This document shows positions 51,505-59,637 of a DNA stretch of 64,000 nucleotides, in pieces. Numbering within the stretch: the first letter of the stretch is position 1; each line of letters begins with the position of its first letter. The notes below the pieces were generated by a model, which saw only the letters and a program-made list of their open reading frames with translations, did not search any database and was not told where the DNA came from. Both the position numbers and the translations under genes were made by a program. Source of the DNA: an uncultured Lachnoclostridium sp. (GTDB lineage Bacteria; Bacillota; Clostridia; Lachnospirales; Lachnospiraceae); assembly GCA_944376715.1 (NCBI GenBank), contig CALWDO010000003.1, positions 1 to 64,000 on the forward strand. The letters run 5' to 3'.

Positions 51505-52143
51505 TTATTCACAAATACTGCGTCTGAGCCCTTGAATCATATACATGCCTGCAATTGCCCCTTGATCCGGCACTCCGGCAGCTTTAGCTGCAAATACTGC
51601 CGCTTTTCCGAATTTAGGAGTCATATTTTTTGTGGCTTCCACTCCTTCCGCAGCGCCTTCACAAGCAGCCTCAATCACAGACGCCATATCTCCCCCTGCC
51701 GCTGCAGCCTCAGCGGCCTTTTTGGCACCTGCGTCTACCGAATCAAATATAGTACGGTCTCCCAGTTCACATTTACCCCGTTTTTGAATCCCTGCTGCAA
51801 ATGCGGTAAGATAAATCGAAAGTTCCTCTGCGCCAATCTCTTTCTTGCCTTTTAGAGCCTTTCCACCTTCCATAACTCCACTGCTCATCAGTGTACCCAT
51901 GGTACTGGGGACAAGCCCTGCCATTTTCATTCCTGCTTTTACAAGAGTTTTTCCTATATCATCCGGGATCAGATTCTGACGGATAAGATCCGGCAGCGCG
52001 CCATAACCTTTTTCCATTGTCAGTCCCAGATCTCCGTCTCCCATGTGCGCGTCCATCTCGCACAGTTCATCTTTTTTCTCAGCAAACACAGAAGCTACTC
52101 CTTCAAATAAAAGCGGTAACTGTTCTACGCTGTATTTTTCCAT
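51505..52143 (-). CDS. dhaL: DhaL-type subunit of a dihydroxyacetone kinase-like enzyme
   Basis: DhaL carries the nucleotide that phosphorylates substrate held by DhaK. The 212-residue helical-barrel protein has the Mg-binding Asp cluster in EMDAHMGDGDLGLTMEKGY (near 30-45), GLVPSTMGTLMSSGVMEGG, and GKCELGDRTIFDSVDAGAKKA. Canonical DhaL has GD(A/G)DHG; here the His is Leu. No dhaM is present, so the phosphoryl donor is uncertain: ATP directly, or a PTS donor elsewhere. Erythrulose-type kinases share this fold. It is the last gene of the operon. Confidence 0.85.
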   Translation of the reverse strand: MEKYSVEQLPLLFEGVASVFAEKKDELCEMDAHMGDGDLGLTMEKGYGALPDLIRQNLIPDDIGKTLVKAGMKMAGLVPSTMGTLMSSGVMEGGKALKGKKEIGAEELSIYLTAFAAGIQKRGKCELGDRTIFDSVDAGAKKAAEAAAAGGDMASVIEAACEGAAEGVEATKNMTPKFGKAAVFAAKAAGVPDQGAIAGMYMIQGLRRSICE

Positions 52144-52162
52144 ATTCTCGTCCTTCTTTCTT

Positions 52163-53155
52163 TTATACCTGCGTATAGAACGGGGTTTTTACTGGCATAT
52201 CAATCCACTGCTTCATTTCATCGTCAACTTTACAGATAGAAATCGAAGCTCCCGCCATTTCCATGCTGGTTGCATACTCTCCCACGAATGTACGGTATAC
52301 TTTAATCCCTTTTTCATCCAAAATACTGCGTACGCTTCCAGAAAGAATATATAACTCTTCAATGCTGGTCGCTCCGAGGCCATTGATCAGCACACATATT
52401 TCTTCATCCTTTGCTACCGGCATATCTCCCAGCAAGGTATCCAGGCTTTCTTTTGCCAATTCATCAGCAGTTAATATTGGTCCGTTCCAAACACCAGGTT
52501 CACCATGAATGCCCATTCCCATAGCCATTTCATTCTCAGCAAGTGTGAAATTAGGATGTCCGACCTCCGGAATAATACAAGGCGTCAGGGCAAATCCCAC
52601 GGTCCTGGTATTATCTTTTGCTTTCTGGGCAGCCGCAAGCACTTCATCAAGACTTCCCATCTGAGCCGCTTTCGCACCTGCACATTTATACATAAAGAAA
52701 ATACCTGCCACGCCTCTTCTAGTATCTGGATTCGCATTGCTGTTTACATCATCTGCTCCTACAATGCTCCTGGTTTCAATATCATCCATTTCACAAAGTT
52801 CAGCGGCCATATCAAAATTCATGATATCTCCGGTATAGTTTCCATACAGATATAAAATACCTGCGCCTGCTTCTACTTCTTTACTCACGTTATAAATCTG
52901 CTCAGCGGATGGACTTTGAAAAACACCTCCGACGCCACAGCCGTCCAAGAGTCCTTCCCCTACATATCCAAGGAACAAAGGAAGATGCCCCGTTCCTCCT
53001 CCTGTAATAATCGCCACTTTTCCATCTTTCTTTTTTGCAGTACAGTAACAACGCAAATCGTCATTTACATATTTTACCTCTTCCGGATGTGCCATGTAGA
53101 TTCCTTTCAACATGTCGTCGGTGTATGCCTCCGGTGCATTCATTATTTTTTTCAT
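52163..53155 (-). CDS. dhaK: DhaK-type substrate-binding subunit of a dihydroxyacetone kinase-like enzyme
   Basis: The 330-residue protein has AIITGGGTGHLPLFLGYVGEG (conserved His near 57), LYGNYTGDIMNFDMAAE with the active Asp, and MGMGIHGEPGVWNG with the histidine that binds substrate covalently as a hemiaminal. This is the DhaK catalytic set. Known family substrates are dihydroxyacetone, glyceraldehyde and, for some relatives, erythrulose. It is 19 bases upstream of dhaL and in line with sugar ABC importer genes, so a substrate beyond dihydroxyacetone is likely. Confidence 0.9.
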   Translation of the reverse strand: MKKIMNAPEAYTDDMLKGIYMAHPEEVKYVNDDLRCYCTAKKKDGKVAIITGGGTGHLPLFLGYVGEGLLDGCGVGGVFQSPSAEQIYNVSKEVEAGAGILYLYGNYTGDIMNFDMAAELCEMDDIETRSIVGADDVNSNANPDTRRGVAGIFFMYKCAGAKAAQMGSLDEVLAAAQKAKDNTRTVGFALTPCIIPEVGHPNFTLAENEMAMGMGIHGEPGVWNGPILTADELAKESLDTLLGDMPVAKDEEICVLINGLGATSIEELYILSGSVRSILDEKGIKVYRTFVGEYATSMEMAGASISICKVDDEMKQWIDMPVKTPFYTQV

Positions 53156-53197
53156 TTCAATCTGCTCCTTCCTGTTATAATACTCTCTATGTACAGC

Positions 53198-53662
53198 TCA
53201 AAGTCTCAATCCGATTTCTTCCGGCACAGATGCAAAATAAATATCATCATGACTGGTGTTGTTTTTAAAAATACAAACGCTCATAACCTCTTTTCCCACT
53301 GCAAACGGCACTGCATGCCACACAGATGGATTAAGCGAAATTCCCACTCCACAAGGTATGTAAAAGGCTTGTACTTTTTCCGGTTCCAGATCTCCTGCAG
53401 CCGCAACTCCCACGATCAAATCTCCGTCCATAGCAATCAGGTTCTCCGTAGTGTAATCATGAGCTTCGAAATCTTTCAGAATGAATTCATGCGGAATCAC
53501 TTTCATCAGATTGATTGATGTCGGCGCGTCGATCACAACTGCCTGAGGATACCAGAAATGAGTCGCCGGGTTTCCTCCCGCTTCGCGTCCTTCCACGCTT
53601 AATACTTGTCCATAAGGAGCAAATGCTTCCTGTGTCAGTTTACTGACTTGAATCAATTTCAT
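53198..53662 (-). CDS. Ureidoglycolate lyase family protein
   Basis: The 154-residue protein (ATG 53662, GGAGG 8 bases upstream) resembles the AllA/ureidoglycolate-lyase cupin-like family: KLTQEAFAPYGQVLSVEGRE, NLIAMDGDLIVGVAAAGDLEPEKVQAFYIPCGVGISLNPSVWHAVPFAVG. No other purine or allantoin genes are present. Family members occur in sugar-catabolic operons with unknown activity, and a lyase or isomerase step on the imported compound is the natural guess. That guess rests on context only. Confidence 0.75.
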   Translation of the reverse strand: MKLIQVSKLTQEAFAPYGQVLSVEGREAGGNPATHFWYPQAVVIDAPTSINLMKVIPHEFILKDFEAHDYTTENLIAMDGDLIVGVAAAGDLEPEKVQAFYIPCGVGISLNPSVWHAVPFAVGKEVMSVCIFKNNTSHDDIYFASVPEEIGLRL

Positions 53663-53685
53663 GCCAAACACCTCCATAAGCTTAC

Positions 53686-54693
53686 TTATTCACTTTTCTT
53701 TTTCAGGGCGCGTTTGTCCAGATACGCATCCAGAAGAAGAGCCGCTACAAGAAGACATCCGTTTACAAATGTTTTCGCGTTATCATCCATATGCATCAAA
53801 CCGAATGCATTTGTAATCAGCTGCAACAGGATTGTAGCTAACGCCACTCCCATTACCCGGCCTTTTCCGCCATCCGGATGAACGCCGCCCAAAACTACAA
53901 TCAGCAGCGTTAACAATGTATATGTAGAACCATTGGAACTCTTCGCACTGTTTAAGTGACTCGTAATCAAAATACCGGAAACACCACCTAAAATTCCGCT
54001 GAACATGTGAGTCATAACCGTAACTTTCAGAGTGTTAATACCGCTGTATCTCGACGCTTTTGCATTACTTCCCAGGAAATAAATCTCATGTCCAAAAACT
54101 GTGCTTTTCATTACAAACGCAACGACTGCCACAGCAAGAATGTAAATAAATAACACATATGGAATACCTGCCACCGTACCGTTTGCAATATTTTTAAATG
54201 CATCACACATTCCATTGATGGCAGGACCTCCCGTAATTCCATAAGCCAATCCCGTATACAGCTGCAATCCACACAAGGTGACCAACATAGCCGGAATATT
54301 AAAATACCCGATAATAAAACCGTTAAACGCACCGCAACAACCGCCTACTGCCAGTGCAACAATCACTGCCAGGATAATTGCCGGAACTGCCATAGACAAA
54401 TCTGAACCATTGGCTGTCATTTTTGTCACAATCATAGCCGCCAACACGCCGGTGAAATTCATGATACCGACCAATGACAGGTCAATTCCCCCTGCAATCA
54501 TGCAGACCATCATTCCAAATGCCAGAATCCCGTATTCAGGAAACTGAAAAATCATAGATCTGACGTTTCTTAATGTAAAGTAATCACCCGGCTGAAGAAC
54601 AGCCATAATAACCAGCGCCAACACCATCAGGCCGACAATAGTAAGCATATGAGTATCAGGTGCGGCTTTTCCCTGCAAATTTCTGCTTTTCAT
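53686..54693 (-). CDS. Sugar ABC transporter permease (RbsC/LsrD-like)
   Basis: The 335-residue protein has eight to ten membrane segments and the branched-chain/ribose permease family motifs: ALAVGGCCGAFNGFIIGYFNIPAMLVTLCG, SNAKASRYSGINTLKVTVMTHMFSGILGGVSGIL, and LIVVLGGVHPDGGKGRVMGVALATI. It lies 17 bases after a second, different permease gene, implying a heterodimeric channel as in Lsr and Rha importers. Confidence 0.92.
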   Translation of the reverse strand: MKSRNLQGKAAPDTHMLTIVGLMVLALVIMAVLQPGDYFTLRNVRSMIFQFPEYGILAFGMMVCMIAGGIDLSLVGIMNFTGVLAAMIVTKMTANGSDLSMAVPAIILAVIVALAVGGCCGAFNGFIIGYFNIPAMLVTLCGLQLYTGLAYGITGGPAINGMCDAFKNIANGTVAGIPYVLFIYILAVAVVAFVMKSTVFGHEIYFLGSNAKASRYSGINTLKVTVMTHMFSGILGGVSGILITSHLNSAKSSNGSTYTLLTLLIVVLGGVHPDGGKGRVMGVALATILLQLITNAFGLMHMDDNAKTFVNGCLLVAALLLDAYLDKRALKKKSE

Positions 54694-54710
54694 AATTTAC
54701 ACGCACCTCC

Positions 54711-55721
54711 TTAAATCTTACCCATCTTTGATATACGTTTCGCCTGTACTGAGGATAATACTGCTCCCAGAAGCAGAACCAGACCTACTGCAAAAGTCTG
54801 CCAGCTTGTAGGAATTCCAAGCATATTCAGATTGTTCTCTACTAATGTAATTAAAAGAACACCCAGGACTGTACCGCCGACGCCGCCGTGGCCTCCGGTC
54901 AGGCGACATCCGCCAACAACACAGGCCGCAATGATAATCATCTCTTCTCCCATCAAAGCTGTAGTAGTACTGGAGTGCATCAACGTCGTATAAATCATTG
55001 CAGTAGCACTTGCCATAACGCCGCAGAAGATGTATGCAATAAACTGTAATTTTCTGACATTAAACCCTGCGATTCTTGCCGCATTACTGTCACCGCCGAT
55101 AGCATAGAGTCCGCGCCCCAACATTGTATAACGCATTACGTAAGCCATCACCAAACACAAAATAATGGGGACCAGAATCAAGATTGTAAGAGGATAATTA
55201 AATCCCGTATTAGGATCCACAAATGTCAATAAGTTAATACTGTACAAAGCCTCCAGGGAAGGCGGAAGAGTTGTAAACTCACGCGTTCCCAAAAGCATGA
55301 TCAACCCGCCTGATGCCACGCTGCTGGTCGCAAGAGTTGCAATCAACGGCGGGAGTTTCAGGTAGGATACCAGAAAGCCGTTCAAAACGCCGAATATCAG
55401 GCCGGCCAACATGGCTACCCCAAAGAAAAAGAAAACATTATCCACACCCATGCCATTATTGTACATATACATAGGTACATACATCGCCACGCAGCCAATA
55501 GCGGGGAAAGACACATCAATTCCTCCAGAAATGATGACCACCATTTCACAAATTGCGAAACACATGGTAAAAATACCTGCACGGCAAAGATTTACCAGTG
55601 TGGCCGGGCTTAAGAATGCCGGCTGGCGGATTGCCGCTATGATACAGAATACTGCCATAACGTAAATTAAGATCATTGGAGTACTCGTAAGGGTCAGCTT
55701 CCAATCGTTATTTCTTTTCAT
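54711..55721 (-). CDS. Sugar ABC transporter permease (RbsC/LsrC-like)
   Basis: The 336-residue polytopic protein has the permease motifs IFGVLNGFLVSYLKLPPLIATLATSSV, YAIGGDSNAARIAGFNVRKLQ, FCGVMASATAMIYT and GGCRLTGGHGGVGGTVLGVLL. Its start overlaps the ATPase stop by ATGA. It pairs with the neighbouring permease to form the membrane channel of one importer. Confidence 0.92.
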   Translation of the reverse strand: MKRNNDWKLTLTSTPMILIYVMAVFCIIAAIRQPAFLSPATLVNLCRAGIFTMCFAICEMVVIISGGIDVSFPAIGCVAMYVPMYMYNNGMGVDNVFFFFGVAMLAGLIFGVLNGFLVSYLKLPPLIATLATSSVASGGLIMLLGTREFTTLPPSLEALYSINLLTFVDPNTGFNYPLTILILVPIILCLVMAYVMRYTMLGRGLYAIGGDSNAARIAGFNVRKLQFIAYIFCGVMASATAMIYTTLMHSSTTTALMGEEMIIIAACVVGGCRLTGGHGGVGGTVLGVLLITLVENNLNMLGIPTSWQTFAVGLVLLLGAVLSSVQAKRISKMGKI

Positions 55722-57226
55722 GCCTTTTCCCCTCCTCTGTCACTGCTGCCGACAAGCATATTTCCAAGAGTTCTCTCATCAATGCTATTATCCATCATTC
55801 CAGATACTTTTCCCTCTTTCATAACCAGAATTTTGTTGCAATTCTGCACCAGTTCCGGAAGATCGTCAGAGATGATAATAATACCGATTCCCTTTTTCGC
55901 CAGGTCATGCAAAATAGAATGGATTTCAGCCTTGGCGCCCACGTCCACACCTACTGTAGGGCCATCCAGGATAAACAGCTTTGGATGAGTGTTTAACCAT
56001 TTTGCAATAACAACTTTCTGTGCATTACCGCCCGAAAGAGTACGCACTGCCGGCTTAGGTGAAGGCGCTTTAATTCCGAGTTCTTTAATCCAGTAATTCG
56101 TTGTGTCCTCCATTCCTTTCTTATCCAGCCTGCCATGTTTCATATACTGACGAATAGATGCCGCTATGGTATTGTCCTGAATCGACCGCTGCATAAACAG
56201 TCCCTGTGTCAAACGGTCTTCTGGTACATACCCGATCTCATTTGCCATTGCATCACTGACACTTTTGATACTGATCTCTTTCCCGTTCAGAACAATCTTG
56301 CCTGAATCAGCAGGGGAAAGACCAAATAAAGCCTCGCCAATCTCACCTCGTCCGCTTCCCAGCAGGCCGGTGATACCGAGCACATCGCCTTTATGCAATG
56401 AAAACGATACATTTTCAAAAGCTCCTTTTCGGCTCAAATGCTCCACTCTCAGAACCTCTTCACTTCCGGGCTCCGGCATGTACTTTTCTTCTGTAATATC
56501 TTTTCCAGTCATGTCACGGGTAAATCGTTCCTGATCATATTCTGAAATATCTCCACTGGAAATATATGTTCCATTCCTCAGGATTGTAAGCCTGTCAGCA
56601 ATACGATAGATCTCATCCAGTTTATGATTAACAATCATAATAGCAATTCCTTTAGCCTTCAAAGATCTGATGATATCCCAGAGTTTATCTACTTCGCGGG
56701 CTGTAAGCGCTGTTGTTGGTTCATCCAATATTAACAGTTTCGCGTCATTGATAATGGCACGACAGATGGCCACCATCTGTTTGTTTGCCACAGACAGTCT
56801 TTCCAGTTTTACATCCGGATCGATATCAGCGCCTACCTGTGCCATAGCTTTTTCAGCAACTTCATGTATTTGCTTCCAGTTAACAAATTTTGTCTTATTT
56901 TTTAATTCCCCATTTAATGCAATGTTTTCCGCTACCGTCAAATTTGGAAAAACCGCAAAATCCTGGTAAATTACCTGGATTCCACGATTGATCGCATCCA
57001 TGGGTTTCATATTTTCTACTTTTTCACCGTCTATCCAGATGGAACCCTCATCCGGATTATGTACACCAGATATAGCCTTGATCAAAGTCGATTTTCCACA
57101 ACCATTTTCTCCTGCCAGGCAATGGATCTCACCTTTTCTGATCTCAAGGTCGACACCTCTCAGTGCGTGGACGCCGCCAAATGACTTTTTAACGCCCTCC
57201 AATTTAAGGAAAACTTCCTCTGACAT
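55718..57226 (-). CDS. Sugar ABC transporter ATP-binding protein (RbsA/LsrA-like)
   Basis: The 502-residue protein carries two fused ATPase domains. The first has Walker A GENGCGKSTLIK (near 37), signature LSVANKQMVAICRA and Walker B LLILDEPTTALT. The second has the degenerate GLLGSGRGEIGEALFG, signature RTLSGGNAQKVVIAKWL and LFILDGPTVGVDVG. Such tandem ATPases are standard for RbsA-class importers. A hairpin separates it from the binding-protein gene. Confidence 0.94.
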   Translation of the reverse strand: MSEEVFLKLEGVKKSFGGVHALRGVDLEIRKGEIHCLAGENGCGKSTLIKAISGVHNPDEGSIWIDGEKVENMKPMDAINRGIQVIYQDFAVFPNLTVAENIALNGELKNKTKFVNWKQIHEVAEKAMAQVGADIDPDVKLERLSVANKQMVAICRAIINDAKLLILDEPTTALTAREVDKLWDIIRSLKAKGIAIMIVNHKLDEIYRIADRLTILRNGTYISSGDISEYDQERFTRDMTGKDITEEKYMPEPGSEEVLRVEHLSRKGAFENVSFSLHKGDVLGITGLLGSGRGEIGEALFGLSPADSGKIVLNGKEISIKSVSDAMANEIGYVPEDRLTQGLFMQRSIQDNTIAASIRQYMKHGRLDKKGMEDTTNYWIKELGIKAPSPKPAVRTLSGGNAQKVVIAKWLNTHPKLFILDGPTVGVDVGAKAEIHSILHDLAKKGIGIIIISDDLPELVQNCNKILVMKEGKVSGMMDNSIDERTLGNMLVGSSDRGGEKA

Positions 57227-57277
57227 ATTTCGACCCCCAGTTTTTGAATCTTTAATTTTACTTTTTATTGCGTAAAA

Positions 57278-57310
57278 GCCCTCATGCGGCGTCTATCGCC
57301 GTACGAGGGC
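57278..57310 (-). terminator. Hairpin between the binding-protein and ATPase genes
   Basis: On the minus strand arms GCCCTCGTACGGCG and CGCCGCATGAGGGC (one mismatch) are followed by only TTTT. A partial terminator or mRNA-stabilising hairpin would let the binding protein be made in excess. Confidence 0.65.
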
Positions 57311-57356
57311 TCGCTGCACAATGAAATCAACTATTCATCATAATCAATTACGCAGA

Positions 57357-58430
57357 TTAGAAATCATACTCATCCATGTTATCCTTTGTAACATCTACAC
57401 GAGCAGAACCATACAGAACTGTGCCTTCTGCCGTCAGGCTCTCATATCCTTCTACGTCAAGACCTTCCGGAGCCTCACCATTTTCAAGGACATCAATAGC
57501 AAGTTCAATCATAGCCTGTCCTGCCAGAGCCGGATCCCATACAGAGAAGGACTGGATAGTGCCTTTATCTACATAATTGCGTGCAATAGAGGTCATAGAG
57601 GTACCAATAACTGCAACTTTTCCAGTCAATCCCAGTTCATCCACTGCCTGTGCAGCGCCAACTACGTCAGTAGATGCGGATCCCTGAATTGCATTGATAT
57701 CCGGGTTTGCCTGAAGAAGCTCTTTCGTCTGGTTGTAGGAAGAAGTAGTATCATCACCAGTCTCATACCGGCCAACTTTTTCCATATTTGTATTTGCTGC
57801 GAAATATTCATCCGCCGCATCACACCACTGATTATGAGAAACGCTGTTCAAATCGCCTACGAACTGAATATATTTGCCTTCTCCGCCAGTAAACTCAGAA
57901 ATTTCTTCAGCAAAGTGGGTGCCGTAATCTGCATTTACGAAAGCTTCTACATCATAATCAAAATATTTCGGATCCATAGAAGCAGCCTCATGAGTAATTA
58001 CAACGATTCCCTGCTCACGTGCTTTTTCAAGAACCGGAGCCAAAGATTCTGAGTCAAACGGAACCACGCAAATTGCATCCCAATCCTCTGCCAGCATCTG
58101 CTCTACAATACCAGCCTGATCTGCACCTTCGGCAGATCCACGATACACATAATCGGTTCCATGGGTCTCGTTGTATTCGTTAACGCCCTCTTCCATTCTC
58201 TGGAACCAACCAATATTTGTCATTTTAGGCACGACCGCAATTTTATATCCTTCCCCAGAATCTGTTGTCTCTGTGGAATCTGCCGCATCTGCAGCCTCCT
58301 CTGCAGTTGCATCCGTGGTTTCACCCGCAGGTGCTGTGGTTTCTTCTGTTCCGCTGTTACCACAACCTACCGCCATAGATGCCACCATCACGGTTGCCAA
58401 TCCAAGTGCAATTAATTTTTTTGTTTTCAT
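57357..58430 (-). CDS. Sugar-binding lipoprotein of the ABC importer (LsrB/RhaS-like)
   Basis: The 357-residue protein has a lipoprotein signal (MKTKKLIALGLATVMVASM then AVGC, Cys near 23), an acidic Thr/Glu/Ala-rich linker (about 26-60), and a type I periplasmic-binding domain. KIAVVPKMTNIGWFQRMEEG, TSMTSIARNYVDKGTIQSF and the end NMDEYDF align best with LsrB (autoinducer-2) and RhaS patterns rather than ribose-binding RbsB. The ligand is unknown. It is anchored to the outer face of the membrane. Confidence 0.88.
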   Translation of the reverse strand: MKTKKLIALGLATVMVASMAVGCGNSGTEETTAPAGETTDATAEEAADAADSTETTDSGEGYKIAVVPKMTNIGWFQRMEEGVNEYNETHGTDYVYRGSAEGADQAGIVEQMLAEDWDAICVVPFDSESLAPVLEKAREQGIVVITHEAASMDPKYFDYDVEAFVNADYGTHFAEEISEFTGGEGKYIQFVGDLNSVSHNQWCDAADEYFAANTNMEKVGRYETGDDTTSSYNQTKELLQANPDINAIQGSASTDVVGAAQAVDELGLTGKVAVIGTSMTSIARNYVDKGTIQSFSVWDPALAGQAMIELAIDVLENGEAPEGLDVEGYESLTAEGTVLYGSARVDVTKDNMDEYDF

Positions 58431-58553
58431 GTGTTCATCCTTCCTTTCTTTTATTTTATGTTATCAGGCAATCTGCGGACCTCTAATTTAGTCTGTTCAA
58501 CCTTTTCACCTTCCCTGGATCCGCCGATGCCTCAACACATGATCTGTTAAATA

Positions 58554-59456
58554 TCAGAGGGTAAACCGTTCTGCCTCTTCCAAAAATGGTATTGATGGAG
58601 CCGCGCCCCGCCTGGTCACTGCGATCGCTGCGGCCTTGGATGCCAGATCCATCGCCTGAATAACCGGCAGCCCTTTTGTAATGCCCGATATAAAAAATCC
58701 GGTAAATGTGTCTCCCGCCGCCGTGGTGTCTACCGCTTTCACTTTATAAACCGGTTGAAGCACTGTCTCTTTCTGGTCCATGAAAACAGAGCCGTCTCCT
58801 CCCATAGTAAGGACAATGGATGATGAGGGAAATCTCTTAAGCAATGCTTCAGCCAACTCTGCTCCGTTATAGCCATCCTTTATATCCTGCCGCAATATCT
58901 GTCCTGCTTCTATCTCATTTAGTATAAAATAATCTATATAGTCCAGCTGCAGATCAAAAATCTTCTCATTCATAGGGGAAGGATTCAGCACAATTTTCAT
59001 TCCCTTTTCATGTGCCTTTTCCACTATATAGCTTAATTCATTGATTTCATTTTGCAGGATAATATAATCCTCTCTCTGAAAATGGGACAACGTCCTGTCC
59101 ACATGTTCTTTCGTAATAGACTGATTCGCTCCGCCATACAGAAGAATACAATTGTCTCCCTCGCGGTCATTCTGTATAATCGCATTTCCGCTGCGGACAT
59201 TTGTTAATTCCATCACATATTCTGTATGTACTCCTGCCGCTTCCATAATTTGCAGCAAAAACTTCCCATCCTCCCCGATTGCGCCTGCATGATAAATTTC
59301 GACTCCTGCTTTTGCCAGTGCAACTGATTGGTTCAAGCCTTTTCCGCCGCCAAATACTTGAAGGGACTCCGATGCCAATGTCTCTCCCTTCCCCACGAAA
59401 TGATCGACTTTATAGGTATAATCAATATTCAATGACCCAAAGCACAATACCTTCAT
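58554..59456 (-). CDS. Ribokinase/PfkB-family carbohydrate kinase
   Basis: The 300-residue protein has FGSLNIDYTYKVDHFVGKGET, GGGKGLNQSVALAKAGVE near 36 and the catalytic motif VDTTAAGDTFTGFF (Asp near 248). It is typical of ribokinase-like enzymes acting on furanose or nucleoside substrates with ATP. It is the first gene of the minus-strand operon, 123 bases before the binding-protein gene, with a clear promoter. The fusion protein encoded divergently carries a second kinase of this family. Confidence 0.92.
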   Translation of the reverse strand: MKVLCFGSLNIDYTYKVDHFVGKGETLASESLQVFGGGKGLNQSVALAKAGVEIYHAGAIGEDGKFLLQIMEAAGVHTEYVMELTNVRSGNAIIQNDREGDNCILLYGGANQSITKEHVDRTLSHFQREDYIILQNEINELSYIVEKAHEKGMKIVLNPSPMNEKIFDLQLDYIDYFILNEIEAGQILRQDIKDGYNGAELAEALLKRFPSSSIVLTMGGDGSVFMDQKETVLQPVYKVKAVDTTAAGDTFTGFFISGITKGLPVIQAMDLASKAAAIAVTRRGAAPSIPFLEEAERFTL

Positions 59457-59473
59457 CCCGATACCCCTTTTTC

Positions 59474-59495
59474 TTTAGGAAATTATTTTCCTAAA
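59474..59495. promoter_or_regulatory. Operator-like palindrome downstream of the kinase promoter
   Basis: Nine-base arms TTTAGGAAA and TTTCCTAAA flank TTAT. The site lies between the predicted start of transcription (about 59506) and the kinase start codon. Related half-sites TGTTTTCC (from 59498) and GGGAAAACA (59543-59551) occur nearby. It is a likely target of the divergently encoded LacI-type fusion protein. Confidence 0.65.
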
Positions 59496-59512
59496 ATGTT
59501 TTCCTTTACTTA

Positions 59513-59541
59513 AAGATACCATCGTTGTCATTGTTTGTCAA
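59513..59541 (-). promoter_or_regulatory. Promoter of the kinase-ABC-dha operon
   Basis: On the minus strand TTGACA (59536-59541), a 17-base spacer and TATCTT (59513-59518). No other clear promoter is visible before the binding-protein gene, so the eight-gene set is probably one transcript. Confidence 0.82.
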
Positions 59542-59565
59542 TGGGAAAACAATAAAATTTTAACC

Positions 59566-59594
59566 TTGATTAGCGCTATTTACGGTTATATAAT
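59566..59594 (+). promoter_or_regulatory. Promoter of the LacI-PfkB fusion gene
   Basis: TTGATT (59566-59571), a 17-base spacer and TATAAT (59589-59594), 44 bases upstream of the chosen ATG. It is back-to-back with the kinase promoter, sharing the half-site-rich stretch between them. Confidence 0.85.
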
Positions 59595-59637
59595 AATCAG
59601 AAAAAGATGTAAATTGTTAAACAAACGGGAGATGTCT

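Noticed and set aside
53198..53662. Allantoin/ureide degradation operon
   Set aside because: Only one family member is present, with no allantoinase, allantoate amidohydrolase or ureidoglycolate dehydrogenase in the window.
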